64,000 nucleotides of DNA from Sinimarinibacterium arenosum (lineage in GTDB: Bacteria > Pseudomonadota > Gammaproteobacteria > Nevskiales > Nevskiaceae): assembly GCF_005047655.1 (NCBI RefSeq), contig NZ_SUKF01000009.1:186001-250000 (forward strand). The letters run 5' to 3'. Both the position numbers and the translations under genes were made by a program. Each line of letters starts with the position of its first letter. The stretch's first letter is position 1. The notes beneath the pieces were generated by a model. It did no database searches, had not been told where the DNA came from, and was given only the letters and a program-made list of their open reading frames with translations. This document shows positions 17,563-25,390 of the stretch, piece by piece.

Positions 17563-18042
17563 ATGAGGCCTGCCTGCCAGATGGTTACCCGATTCAGCCC
17601 CACCCGACGTCTGATCCCTCAAGCCGAGACGATTGCCGCCCAGCTGTCGCGGATGATTCTACGCGCTCAGGACCTACATCGGTCCGGCCTCAAGTATGGG
17701 GACGACGATCCCTCCGTGGTGGGGAACAAGCGGGCGCTTAAACTTACGCAACCCATTGACTACATGATCATGGGCGATGCCATCGAGATGAGCGTCCTGG
17801 CGCAGGCGAAGATCGAGGCCTGGATCACCCACTGCAAAGCCGGCGAGGGAGACTCGCAAATCCATGTGCTGGAGATCGCAGTGGAGCTGCTGCGCGACGC
17901 CAAGTCCGATTTCGAGGTGGCCACGTATGCGGACTGGGTGGGTCCGATCGACGGGCTGCTCGACAACCTGGTGGAGCTCGCCCACGCGCTCGCGCGCCGG
18001 TTGAACGCCAATACCGAACGGCAGCGCGCCAGTGGGGAGTAG
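17563..18042 (+). CDS. Unknown helical protein
   Basis: 159 residues, mostly helical, with RLIPQAETIAAQLSRMILRA near the N-terminus and VGPIDGLLDNLVELAHALAR near the end. There is no signal peptide or membrane segment. The start is not well fixed (ATG 17563 or ATG 17584), because no strong ribosome site is visible. The following intergenic region contains a palindrome and a DnaA box. Confidence 0.45.
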   Translation: MRPACQMVTRFSPTRRLIPQAETIAAQLSRMILRAQDLHRSGLKYGDDDPSVVGNKRALKLTQPIDYMIMGDAIEMSVLAQAKIEAWITHCKAGEGDSQIHVLEIAVELLRDAKSDFEVATYADWVGPIDGLLDNLVELAHALARRLNANTERQRASGE

Positions 18043-18087
18043 CTGGTCAAATCCTGCTCAAACCGCAGCAGTTCCTGATCGGAACGC

Positions 18088-18101
18088 GGTTTGCGCAAAC
18101 C
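18088..18101. repeat. Perfect 14-bp palindrome GGTTTGCGCAAACC
   Basis: A perfect two-fold symmetric site between the genes at 17563 and 18196, about 22 bases before a perfect DnaA box. It is a plausible operator or dimeric protein site. Confidence 0.5.
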
Positions 18102-18122
18102 CCAACCGGAGTTGTTGGCAAG

Positions 18123-18131
18123 TTATCCACA
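18123..18131 (+). other. Perfect DnaA box TTATCCACA
   Basis: It matches the strict consensus TTATNCACA. It is embedded in a small inverted repeat (CCACAG-AGG-CTGTGG) and overlaps the upstream side of the promoter at 18138. It is a possible origin component, but a single box is not enough to call an origin. Confidence 0.45.
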
Positions 18132-18137
18132 GAGGCT

Positions 18138-18161
18138 GTGGGCAAACCGTGCGTCTACTGC
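18138..18161 (+). promoter_or_regulatory. Shared-class promoter: GTGGGC-N12-TACTGC
   Basis: It lies upstream of the SPFH gene at 18196 and includes GTGCGTCTA just before and into the -10-like box. It is nearly identical to the partition-operon promoter at 49259-49282. Confidence 0.55.
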
Positions 18162-18195
18162 GAACACACCATCGGGTGCAGATCCCTTGAACGCC

Positions 18196-19164
18196 ATGAC
18201 GCATCCCCCGACATTTCTGGTTCAGCAATCGCCGGCCGAGCAGGAGCCTGAGACGCCTGTTGCGGCAGCGACGGTGCCCCCTGTGGTCGCGGTCGAGCGG
18301 ACGCCCAGCATTGGCACGCGCGTCGCGCGCTATCTGCGCTCGGGCGGGGCACGCGGAGACTTCAGCTACTACCTTTCGCTGGTGCTGGTCTTGCTGGCGG
18401 TCGCGTGGTTCCTCTCGCATGCCTTGTTCACAGTGCCCTTGGGGACCGTGGGTGTGCGCACGGGCTTTGGGTCCAGCGCCGGTCAGGCGTTGGATCCGGG
18501 GCCGTATGTGGTCGTGCCAAAACTGAGCGAGATGCTGCTCTACTCGACCGAAGAGATTGAGTACCCGGTGCAGATTTCCGGATTGAAGGATGCCGCTGGG
18601 CTCCCGCTGGCCAGCGCGGAGGTGATGGTGGTGTACCGGGTGATGCGCAGCGCCGTAGATCAGGCGATCGCGCTGGAATTCTCTCCGGCACAGAATGCCA
18701 ACGGCATTCGGCTGCCGCTGGCCAACAAGATGGTCCGGGACATCCCGAGGATTCTCGGTGCATTCGTCGGCAAGCTGGATGTGGCCCAGCTGGCGGTGCT
18801 CGGCCCGCAGCTGGGGCCCTTGGTACAGGACGAGCTTCAGCAGGAACTGAACGCGTGGCTCCCCAAGGGGGTTCAGGTGGTCTCCATAACGGTGCCGCCG
18901 ATCCTCGAATACACCGAGCCCGAACCGGTCGCATCGGAGCCGGCAGGGCCGCAAACGGTCGCGCCGTCCGAAGCCTCGGCCGCCGAACCGGAGCCGGCGG
19001 CGCCCGCAGACGCAGCTCAACCGTCGTCAGTCCCCGCGGCCCCGCAGGGCGCGGCGGAGGTTCCCCAGCCCCCGGGGCCCGTTCCGGGCGCCATCGGAGT
19101 CAAGGCGGCGGACTCGTCCGTGAAGGGCAAATTGCCAGAAGCGGACGCCGGATTCGGCGGCTAG
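18196..19164 (+). CDS. SPFH/band-7 (HflC/prohibitin-like) membrane protein
   Basis: 322 residues from the ATG at 18196; the frame is open upstream, but the shared promoter lies inside that extension. An N-terminal cytoplasmic tail leads to a membrane helix at about residues 58-78 (YYLSLVLVLLAVAWFLSHAL). Next comes an SPFH domain opening FTVPLGTVGVRTGFG, with GPYVVVPKLSE and AEVMVVYRV, and ending with a long Pro/Ala-rich tail from about residue 250. This resembles HflK/HflC-type proteins found on some conjugative elements. It may help organise the envelope around the transfer apparatus, which is inference. Confidence 0.8.
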   Translation: MTHPPTFLVQQSPAEQEPETPVAAATVPPVVAVERTPSIGTRVARYLRSGGARGDFSYYLSLVLVLLAVAWFLSHALFTVPLGTVGVRTGFGSSAGQALDPGPYVVVPKLSEMLLYSTEEIEYPVQISGLKDAAGLPLASAEVMVVYRVMRSAVDQAIALEFSPAQNANGIRLPLANKMVRDIPRILGAFVGKLDVAQLAVLGPQLGPLVQDELQQELNAWLPKGVQVVSITVPPILEYTEPEPVASEPAGPQTVAPSEASAAEPEPAAPADAAQPSSVPAAPQGAAEVPQPPGPVPGAIGVKAADSSVKGKLPEADAGFGG

Positions 19165-19210
19165 GTTCGGCGTCACTGGCCAACCCTGTGCTCTAAGGCA
19201 GGACGGTAGC

Positions 19211-19234
19211 GGGGCGGTGCAGCACCCGTAGGGT
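19211..19234 (+). promoter_or_regulatory. Shared-class promoter: GGGGCG-N12-TAGGGT
   Basis: A perfect match to the class consensus, 36 bases before the start codon of the endonuclease gene at 19270. Confidence 0.65.
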
Positions 19235-19269
19235 GTGACTGTACCCACGCACCAGCACGGAGAGTTCTC

Positions 19270-19968
19270 ATGCGACGCTATGCACTACAGGCCTGCACCT
19301 TTATTTCCATTCTCTTGGCCGCCGCGACTGCCGGTGCCGCCGGCGGACTGGACTTCGAGACGGGAAAGAAGGTGATGTACGCCGTTCACAAGTCGCATCC
19401 CATCGATCTGTATTGCGGGTGTGCGTATCACGGCAAGTCGCTCGATGGCAGTTGCCCTGTGACGACCCCTTCCTATCGCGAGCGGTTACGGCGTGTTGAG
19501 GCGGAGCACATGGTTCCGGCGTCCGATTTCGGGCGTCAGCGGTCGTGCTGGCGCAGCGCGCCGAAGGGGACCAGCGGGCGAAATTACTGCCGGGAAGTGG
19601 ATCCGGACTTCCGCGCCATGGAAGGCGATCCGCATAACCTGTGGCCTGTGGTCGGCGCGCTCAACGCGACGCGGAGCAACTATCGCTTTGGCGAGGTTCC
19701 CGGCGAAGCGCGCAACTTCGGCCAGTGTGACTTTGAACTCTCGGCGGATGGGGCCGGGCACTTCGTTGAGCCGCCTGAGGCGGCCAAAGGCGTGGTCGCG
19801 CGGGCCTATTTCTACATGGAGCGCCAATACGGCCAGCGCATTTCCAAGTCACAGCGGCGCGTCCTGGAGTCCTGGGCACGCTCGCATCCGCCGACGGTGT
19901 TTGAAGTTGAGCGCGCCCGGGCGATTGAGCGGCTGACCGGATTGCACAACCCGATACTGACACCCTGA
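19270..19968 (+). CDS. Secreted endonuclease I (EndA/Vvn/Dns-type)
   Basis: 232 residues with a signal peptide (cleavage probably after the Ala-rich stretch near residue 23). It has the EndA pattern: YCGCAYH near the N-terminus, the catalytic region VEAEHMVPASDFG with the active-site His, and GDPHNLWPVVGALNATRSNY with the metal-binding Asn/Glu region. Several paired cysteines fit a periplasmic or extracellular nuclease. Members degrade DNA nonspecifically outside the cytoplasm. Carried by a conjugative element, it could limit uptake of other DNA or act on the cell surface during mating; both ideas are inference. Confidence 0.9.
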   Translation: MRRYALQACTFISILLAAATAGAAGGLDFETGKKVMYAVHKSHPIDLYCGCAYHGKSLDGSCPVTTPSYRERLRRVEAEHMVPASDFGRQRSCWRSAPKGTSGRNYCREVDPDFRAMEGDPHNLWPVVGALNATRSNYRFGEVPGEARNFGQCDFELSADGAGHFVEPPEAAKGVVARAYFYMERQYGQRISKSQRRVLESWARSHPPTVFEVERARAIERLTGLHNPILTP

Positions 19969-20018
19969 CCGCTGCGCAGTCTGCCTGCCGTCGGCGCCGC
20001 GCAGCGCGGCGTCGACGC

Positions 20019-20981
20019 TCACGGTTCGGTCGGATGTCGGATGTCGGCTCTTGCGCTGACCAGCGGGTTGAACACCAGGATTTCGCCGGACTCACAGGTC
20101 CATAACCCGGTGTCCACCTGATACTTGAAGCTTTGTGATCGTGGGGTCTTCGATCGCGCGTGGCTGACAACGAACAGCAGGTAGCGGTCGCGGTTGAGCT
20201 GCATCTTGCTGTACTCGTTCGCGGAGAGCTCCACCGACTTTGCGGGGCCGGCGAGACCCTTCACCCCGATCAGCGCGGGGGATCCGTTGCCGGGGGCTTC
20301 AATGTCCCAGCCCCAGTTCTCGCCGGAGACGTCGAGCCCGCCGAAATAGGCCAGCGCAATGTCCATGGCGGCGAGGTCCACCATACGGCGGTACTCGGGG
20401 TTGGGGTTGTGCGCGATCTTGCTTGACCGCCGGTGGGGCTTGAGGTGGCGCTTCAGGCGTGCCCGCACGCGTTCAACGATGTCTGAATGCTGGTCGGCGT
20501 ACCACACCGGAGAGCGCACGCGCCCGGGTTGGTGCAATCCGTCTGGCAGCACCAGGTCGCGGGCGGCGACGGGGATCACGTAGGCCTCCGATGCGCCCGC
20601 ACTGATCGCGGCCGTCAGCTTGAGCCCGCGGAGCGTCCGTGTCCGGGCCGGCGTTCGCAGCACGGTGGCATTCTGGTACCAGCCCACCACCTTGATGACA
20701 TCGGCCAGTGGGTCGCGGGCGATGAAGACGGCGAGGACGCCGGAGACGGACTCGTCCTCCTTGCGTGCGCCCAGGCGCTCGACCTGGATCGGCGGGCTGT
20801 CTGCCACGCACCCATAGACCTTGCCGCGATAGGGCGCGAAATTCCACTGCTCCGGCGCGCTCGCAGTGTCCTGTGGCTGGCGGAAGCTGTGCGCGTTACG
20901 CGGGTACATCGGATCGGCGGTGCTGGGCCCGGCGTAGTGCTTCATCCAACCAATCTTGACGAACAGGACAGGAGAATCCAC
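20019..20981 (-). CDS. DUF3883-like protein
   Basis: 320 residues. I chose the GTG at 20981, preceded by CTGGAG and 21 bases after the upstream gene's stop; the frame continues further upstream, but that part overlaps the neighbouring gene and is not credible. The C-terminal 110 residues match the DUF3883 pattern: RMVDLAAMDIALAYF, WDIEAPGNGSPALIGVKG with an (I/V)-x-V-K-G core, then ELSANEYSKM and YLLFVVSHA. DUF3883 has a PD-(D/E)XK-like fold and occurs in helicases and restriction-like proteins. The N-terminal part is unassigned. Confidence 0.65.
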   Translation of the reverse strand: MDSPVLFVKIGWMKHYAGPSTADPMYPRNAHSFRQPQDTASAPEQWNFAPYRGKVYGCVADSPPIQVERLGARKEDESVSGVLAVFIARDPLADVIKVVGWYQNATVLRTPARTRTLRGLKLTAAISAGASEAYVIPVAARDLVLPDGLHQPGRVRSPVWYADQHSDIVERVRARLKRHLKPHRRSSKIAHNPNPEYRRMVDLAAMDIALAYFGGLDVSGENWGWDIEAPGNGSPALIGVKGLAGPAKSVELSANEYSKMQLNRDRYLLFVVSHARSKTPRSQSFKYQVDTGLWTCESGEILVFNPLVSARADIRHPTEP

Positions 20982-21001
20982 AGCCGAACTCCAGGTGGTT
21001 A

Positions 21002-21568
21002 TCAGCGCCCCTCGGGCGGGGAGAATTGCGTATACGCAAGACCGCGCTGGTCTTGCATGAACTTGAGCGCGGCCTGGATCTCCGGCCGGAGGCTCCTTCC
21101 GCCGCGGGTGCGAGCGCCCATCGGCAGGTGCCAGATGGCGGTGCGGGCACCGCCGAGGCGCGCGTCCTCGATGGCGCAGAGCACCCGCACATCGAGCGAC
21201 GCCAGCCAGCGGGCGGCGTCGCGTTCGGGCGCAGGCGCGCCCAGGTGCAACGCGCGCAATGCGGTCTGGATCACGGCGGTCGGCGGCAGCGCCTGTCCGG
21301 CGGGAGCCCACACGGTCCATCGCGCTTCGAACGATCGGGCCTGAAGGCGCGCGGCGTACAGCTGTCCGTTGGCGCGGCACGCCCGCGGACCGCGCCAATG
21401 CAGTCCGCGCAGGGCGGAGGCCAGGGCAGGGATCAGATCCAGCGCCCGGGTGGCGCTGGCGCAGCTGCGCAGCAGGATGGACTCACGCAGCCACTGCGCG
21501 TGCCACACCCGCAGAGCAGGCGGCTCATAGGCCAAGCGGCGCCCGCGCGGGGCGCGATTTGCGTGCAT
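21002..21568 (-). CDS. Unknown 188-aa protein
   Basis: The ATG at 21568 is preceded by GGAGGGAG on the minus strand. It is an Arg/Ala/Leu-rich soluble protein with no recognised domain; WHLPMGARTRGG and FMQDQRGLAYTQFSPPEG mark the C-terminus. A TATAAG box on the minus strand lies about 50 bases upstream and may be its -10. It runs into the DUF3883-like gene, so the two form an operon. Confidence 0.5.
   Translation of the reverse strand: MHANRAPRGRRLAYEPPALRVWHAQWLRESILLRSCASATRALDLIPALASALRGLHWRGPRACRANGQLYAARLQARSFEARWTVWAPAGQALPPTAVIQTALRALHLGAPAPERDAARWLASLDVRVLCAIEDARLGGARTAIWHLPMGARTRGGRSLRPEIQAALKFMQDQRGLAYTQFSPPEGR
21026..21039. repeat. 14-bp palindrome TTGCGTATACGCAA, copy 1
   Basis: A perfect palindrome inside the 3' part of the gene at 21002-21568. 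It is identical to the one at 46280-46293; a 13/14 match lies at 36086. Confidence 0.4.
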
Positions 21569-21654
21569 TGGACTCCCTCCGCCCGGCGCTTGAGCGCCCT
21601 ATCGGGCCTTGCTTATATCCCGATTATTGAGCCGGCGGGCGTCCGAGGGCAAGG

Positions 21655-22899
21655 CTACAGCGCGTCGCAGGCCACCGCCGTCGCAGCATCGGCCCGCGGG
21701 AGCAGGCCGCTGTGCTGCATTTCACCGCGCGGATCGTGCAGGGAGATCCCCACGCCGTGACGCCGGCGCAGCAGCCGCAGCGTGCCTGCCGGCGTGGGCA
21801 GGTTCTGCACGCCCTGTCCGCGCAGCACCGCGCCCAGCGCGTCGACCAGCAGCGGCCAGGTCTGTGCGGGCAGCGACAGTCGCACCGGCGGCTGCGCCGG
21901 TCCGAACAGGATGTCCGGGCGCTGCAGCTGCACGCTGCCGGCGGCGCCGGCCTGGTCCGCTTCGCACTCCCGGTATTGTTCGCGATAGCGGTACAGATCC
22001 AGGCGCGGGATCAGCGGGTCGGACTCGCACCGGGCGTCGGAACGCGACGGCGCCTTGTTGCGCTGGACCACCAGGTCGCCGAGCTCGCGGATCGCGGGCC
22101 AGACGCCGGCGGCACCGGCCGGGAAGGCCAGCGGCAGGACCGCCTTAATCGGCTTTTCGGGGGTCTGGTCGAGCCACCAGTTGACCTCCGGGACGGGCTG
22201 CAGCGCGCGGCGGACCGCCAGCACTTCGTCATCCTGCAGTCCGGCGAGCGCGGCCATGTCCTCGGTCTGCATTTCCTGGCGCTGGCGCGCCGACAGCTCG
22301 AAGGCGCGGCCCAGCGAGGTCAGCACCAGCTCGCGGGCACGGCGCACGCTGAGGCGCTGGATCGAGACATTCTGGGACAGCCACGAGAACGAGACTTTCT
22401 CCGGGGCGCTGGCCAGCACCGGCACGCGCCGGTAGGCGTACAGCAGATTCACCCGCGCGTAGTCGGTGCGGATGCGCAAGGCCTTCCACTGCTTTTGCGT
22501 CAACGCGCTGGCACGCCTTTCAAACACGGCCTTGGCGGCATTGAGCGCTGTGAGCGTGTCGAGGGTGCTCGCCGAGCACGCCAGCACGCCGGGCAGTCGC
22601 TCCACCGCCTTGGGATGTTGCTCCTCGAGGTAGGTGAGCCGTGCCACCCCCTGGGCGATCACTTCCCGCGCCGGCGCGTCATACAGCGTCAGCACCTCGA
22701 TCCGGCTCGGCAGCGGGGTGTCTTTGCTGCGCGCCTCGACATGGGCGAGATAGGCCGGCAGTGCGGCATCGTCGTACAGGATCGCCCGGCGCGCGGCCGT
22801 GGCCGCGTCCGTCAGCGCCAGCCACGCCTCGCGCAGCATCAGCCGATCGCCGGCCGCGACCTCCGGAACATCGGGCAATCCCTGGAAGGACTCGTTCAT
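21655..22899 (-). CDS. tus: Tus-like DNA replication terminus site-binding protein
   Basis: 414 residues against 309 in E. coli Tus. The order of conserved blocks matches Tus: ERLPGVLACSASTL (RLPGVLCYQVDNL in Tus), AKAVFERRA (KTTFEHIV), NLLYAYRRVPVLASAP (LNAYRTLTVLHDP), VSFSWLSQN (LRFGWANKH), then PLIPRLDLYRYREQY. A C-terminal extension contains PVRLSLPAQTW. Tus binds Ter sites and blocks the replicative helicase from one side. The gene is divergent from a RecD-like gene and has a shared-class promoter at 22931-22953. A 15-bp repeat just downstream of that promoter sits where TerB lies in E. coli. Alignment is by eye from memory of Tus. Confidence 0.8.
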   Translation of the reverse strand: MNESFQGLPDVPEVAAGDRLMLREAWLALTDAATAARRAILYDDAALPAYLAHVEARSKDTPLPSRIEVLTLYDAPAREVIAQGVARLTYLEEQHPKAVERLPGVLACSASTLDTLTALNAAKAVFERRASALTQKQWKALRIRTDYARVNLLYAYRRVPVLASAPEKVSFSWLSQNVSIQRLSVRRARELVLTSLGRAFELSARQRQEMQTEDMAALAGLQDDEVLAVRRALQPVPEVNWWLDQTPEKPIKAVLPLAFPAGAAGVWPAIRELGDLVVQRNKAPSRSDARCESDPLIPRLDLYRYREQYRECEADQAGAAGSVQLQRPDILFGPAQPPVRLSLPAQTWPLLVDALGAVLRGQGVQNLPTPAGTLRLLRRRHGVGISLHDPRGEMQHSGLLPRADAATAVACDAL

Positions 22900-22916
22900 C
22901 GTCGCACCATTTCACG

Positions 22917-22931
22917 TTAAGTCATCATCTC
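22917..22931 (+). repeat. TTAAGTCATCATCTC, copy 1 of candidate Ter/operator
   Basis: It lies 18 bases upstream of the tus-like start codon, immediately downstream (in tus orientation) of its -10-like box. The related copies are at 22982 (same strand) and 23135 (opposite strand). The placement mirrors autoregulatory TerB next to E. coli tus. Confidence 0.55.
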
Positions 22932-22953
22932 TACTAGACGCACCCGCCGCCCG
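22931..22953 (-). promoter_or_regulatory. Shared-class promoter for tus: CGGGCG-N11-TAGTAG
   Basis: Minus strand; the segment just before and into the -10 reads GTGCGTCTAG, as in other members of the class. It abuts repeat copy 1, so a protein bound there would block initiation. Confidence 0.5.
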
Positions 22954-22981
22954 CCCCGCAACCACCCAAACCCCGTTTCCC

Positions 22982-22996
22982 CTAAGCCATCATCTC
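22982..22996 (+). repeat. CTAAGCCATCATCTC, copy 2 of candidate Ter/operator
   Basis: It has 13 of 15 bases identical to copy 1 and the same orientation, 65 bases away. Confidence 0.55.
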
Positions 22997-23134
22997 CCTA
23001 TAAACGGCCCGGGTCGACCCCCACGCCACCCCGCGCACAGTCTTGTGCCGCTTTTCCCCCATTCTTTTTCCATTTTTGATTGGGGGGACGCGTGAAGGGG
23101 GTGGGGCCGGCGGGATTGGCGGTGTGGCTTTAGG

Positions 23135-23149
23135 GGGATGATGGCTTAA
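23135..23149 (-). repeat. TTAAGCCATCATCCC, copy 3 of candidate Ter/operator (inverted)
   Basis: It reads on the minus strand and faces the first two copies. It lies 20 bases upstream of the promoter box of the RecD-like gene. The intervening 138 bases are C/T-rich with no gene. Confidence 0.55.
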
Positions 23150-23168
23150 ATGCTGGGTGGTGTCTGCC

Positions 23169-23191
23169 TGGGCGGGCGCTGCGTCTATAGG
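23169..23191 (+). promoter_or_regulatory. Shared-class promoter: TGGGCG-N11-TATAGG
   Basis: It lies upstream of the RecD-like gene and has GCTGCGTCTATAGG in common with the promoter at 27891. Its -10-like box ends three bases before the chosen ATG, implying a leaderless message or a slightly different true start. Confidence 0.6.
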
Positions 23192-23194
23192 GGA

Positions 23195-25390
23195 ATGAGC
23201 TCAGCCGCCCTCGCCAACGCCCCGCTCGACGGGGTCATTCTGTCGTCCTATCAGTCGTTGACCGGTCGCACCCTGGCCGTGGTCGAGGACCGGGCCGGGC
23301 ATCGTGCCTTTGCGATCGGGGAGGGGCTGAAGTGGGTCGCCGGTGAGCGGGTTGCGCTGCGCGGACGCTGGAGCGAGGGCGTCGGCGCGGGCCGCTGTCT
23401 GCTGGTGGACTCCCAGCGGGCCGTGGTCCCCACCGACATTGCCGGCTCGGCCGCCCAGCTGATGTCGGCGCTGTCCATCGACTTTGCCGGCGCCACCAAA
23501 CTGCTGTCGGCGTTCGGCAGCGACATCTTCGATGTGCTGGAACGCGGCGATGCCGAGCGCCTGGCCGACGCCAACTACTCGGGCCCGGAAGTGCGGCAGT
23601 TCCTCGAAAGCTGGCGCCGCTTCCGCTCGAACCAGTCGGCGCAGACCCTGCTCGACCGGCTCGGACTCAATGAGGCTCACCGGCAGACCCTGGCGCGCAT
23701 GCTGGGGTCGGAGACCGACCTCGATGTCGCGCTTCGCGATAACCCCTATCTGGCGGTGATCCACCTTCCCGGGGTCGACTGGAGCCACGCCGATGAACTC
23801 GGTCTGGAGCTGGGCGTCCCGCGCGACAGCGCCGAACGCCGCAAGGCGGCGGTGGTCGCCGCACTGCGTGGCCTCGGCGATGCCGGACACAGCTTCCTGC
23901 CCGCCCCAGTCCTGCAGACCGCCGCCAGCCGCCTGCTCGCGCTGTCGCCCAGCCAGACCGAGTGGGACAGCGCGCTGCAGCACCTGCGCTCCCGCCGCCT
24001 GATCGCCTTTGACGCCGACCGCGTCTACCTGCCCGAGGCCTTCGAGGATGCCGCCAATGCGGCCCGCGCGGTGCTGGACTGCGCCCGCGCCGCGTCGCTG
24101 AACGATCCGCCCGAGGACTTCGCCGCGATGGAGCGCGCGGTCAACCAAGCCGACTTCCGCTTGCCGCGGGCCCACTTCGACGTGCTCGCGCCGGCGCTCG
24201 GGCGCGCCCTGACCGCCATCGACGTCGTCGGTCACCCCACCGCCCAGCACCTCGCCGAATCCTTCGTGCGCATGTGTCAGGCCCTGCGCCTGGTGCCGGT
24301 GGTGCTGTGCCCCGCGTACTGGGTCGCCCAGGCGCTGCTGGAACGCTGCCCGGATGAGCGCATCGGGACCGCCGGCGCGCTGCTGGGCGTCAACGACCAG
24401 GGGGAACCGCTGTACGAGAACCTGGCCAGCCTGCAGCCCGACGCGGTCCTGGTCATCGGCGCCGAACGGCTGCCGATGCCGGCGCTGACCTATCTGCTGA
24501 CCCGCCGCACCGACGGCTGCGCCGTGATCCTGGCCGGCGATCCGGCCGCCGACATCGGCGTGGTCCGTGGCCGCCCGTTTGCCGAGCTGGCCCGCGCCGC
24601 CAGCGCCGCGTCACCGCCCCTCAAACTCGTGCCGCTGGGCATCGCCCCCGATCGCGACTCGCCGCTGGGCGCCGTCCGCGCGCTGCTGCGCAACCCCGCC
24701 GCCGCCTCCGCGCTGGTCGGTCGCTTCGACCTGCCGGTGTCCGTGCTGCAGCTGGGGGAGCCGGCCGACGCACTGACACGCTATGCCGCGGAGGTCCTGC
24801 CGAAACTCGGACTGGGCCCGGCGCCGGAACTGGTCTGCGTGACGCCCACGCGCTCGTCGTTGCCGCGGGCGATGTACGCGGTGCGCAACCTGCGCCGCAT
24901 CCTCAATCCCGATCACGCCAATACCGTCGGCGCCGTGGGCCGCACGCAGCTGGCGCCCGCCGATCCGTTCCTGGTCACCCGCGACCTGATCGACGGCCTC
25001 TACATTCCCGCCGGCACGCGGCTGCGCCTGATCACCGCGCACGACAGCAAAGGCCCGGTGGCGGCCTCGCTGGGCGGTCAGCGCATCCTGATCAGCGCCG
25101 ATCGCGTCAACGACATCCTGCAGGGCTATGTGCTGATCACCGCGCACATGCACTGGGAACGGGCGGACGTGGTCGTGCTGGCTGTCCCCGAAGGCGGCGA
25201 CGTGCCGCTGGGGGCGAGCGTGCTCTACACCATCGCCGCTTCGGCCACCCGCAAGCTGGTGCTGCTGGGCTCCCCCGATGACGTGCAACTCCTTCTGCGC
25301 CAGAGCGTCAAGGCGCCGTACTCCCTGTTCGAGTCGCTGTTGCATGACTTGCACGCCCAACGTCCACCGGAGGCGACCGCCGATGCCTAA
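23195..25390 (+). CDS. RecD2-like helicase homologue with degenerate ATPase motifs
   Basis: 731 residues from ATG 23195; an ATG at 23150 is possible but lies upstream of the promoter. The N-terminal 330 residues follow RecD2: an OB-like segment ending in RWSEG, helix-hairpin-helix repeats with KLLSAFGSDIFDVLERG and ERLADANYSGPEV, the NPYLAV box (about residue 182) and GHSFLPAPVL. The helicase part is recognisable but inactive by sequence. Motif I reads VVGHPTAQHLA with no GKT, motif II reads VLVIGAERLP with no DE, and motif III reads AGDPAADIG with no Gln. The C-terminal helicase-2 region survives as LITAHMHWERADVVVLAVPE. It overlaps the next small gene, which overlaps traD, so it is translated with the transfer genes. 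A structural or DNA-binding role is inferred. Confidence 0.75.
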   Translation: MSSAALANAPLDGVILSSYQSLTGRTLAVVEDRAGHRAFAIGEGLKWVAGERVALRGRWSEGVGAGRCLLVDSQRAVVPTDIAGSAAQLMSALSIDFAGATKLLSAFGSDIFDVLERGDAERLADANYSGPEVRQFLESWRRFRSNQSAQTLLDRLGLNEAHRQTLARMLGSETDLDVALRDNPYLAVIHLPGVDWSHADELGLELGVPRDSAERRKAAVVAALRGLGDAGHSFLPAPVLQTAASRLLALSPSQTEWDSALQHLRSRRLIAFDADRVYLPEAFEDAANAARAVLDCARAASLNDPPEDFAAMERAVNQADFRLPRAHFDVLAPALGRALTAIDVVGHPTAQHLAESFVRMCQALRLVPVVLCPAYWVAQALLERCPDERIGTAGALLGVNDQGEPLYENLASLQPDAVLVIGAERLPMPALTYLLTRRTDGCAVILAGDPAADIGVVRGRPFAELARAASAASPPLKLVPLGIAPDRDSPLGAVRALLRNPAAASALVGRFDLPVSVLQLGEPADALTRYAAEVLPKLGLGPAPELVCVTPTRSSLPRAMYAVRNLRRILNPDHANTVGAVGRTQLAPADPFLVTRDLIDGLYIPAGTRLRLITAHDSKGPVAASLGGQRILISADRVNDILQGYVLITAHMHWERADVVVLAVPEGGDVPLGASVLYTIAASATRKLVLLGSPDDVQLLLRQSVKAPYSLFESLLHDLHAQRPPEATADA

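Noticed and set aside
20982-21398. N-terminal extension of the DUF3883-like frame, giving 459 residues
   Set aside because: It overlaps the well-formed gene at 21002-21568 in another frame, is Arg-rich and out of character, and a GTG with a good ribosome site lies at 20981.
22900-23194. E. coli-type Ter sites near the Tus-like gene
   Set aside because: No match to the core GNATGTTGTAACTA; only the unrelated TTAAGYCATCATC repeat is present, so it is reported as a candidate rather than a known site.
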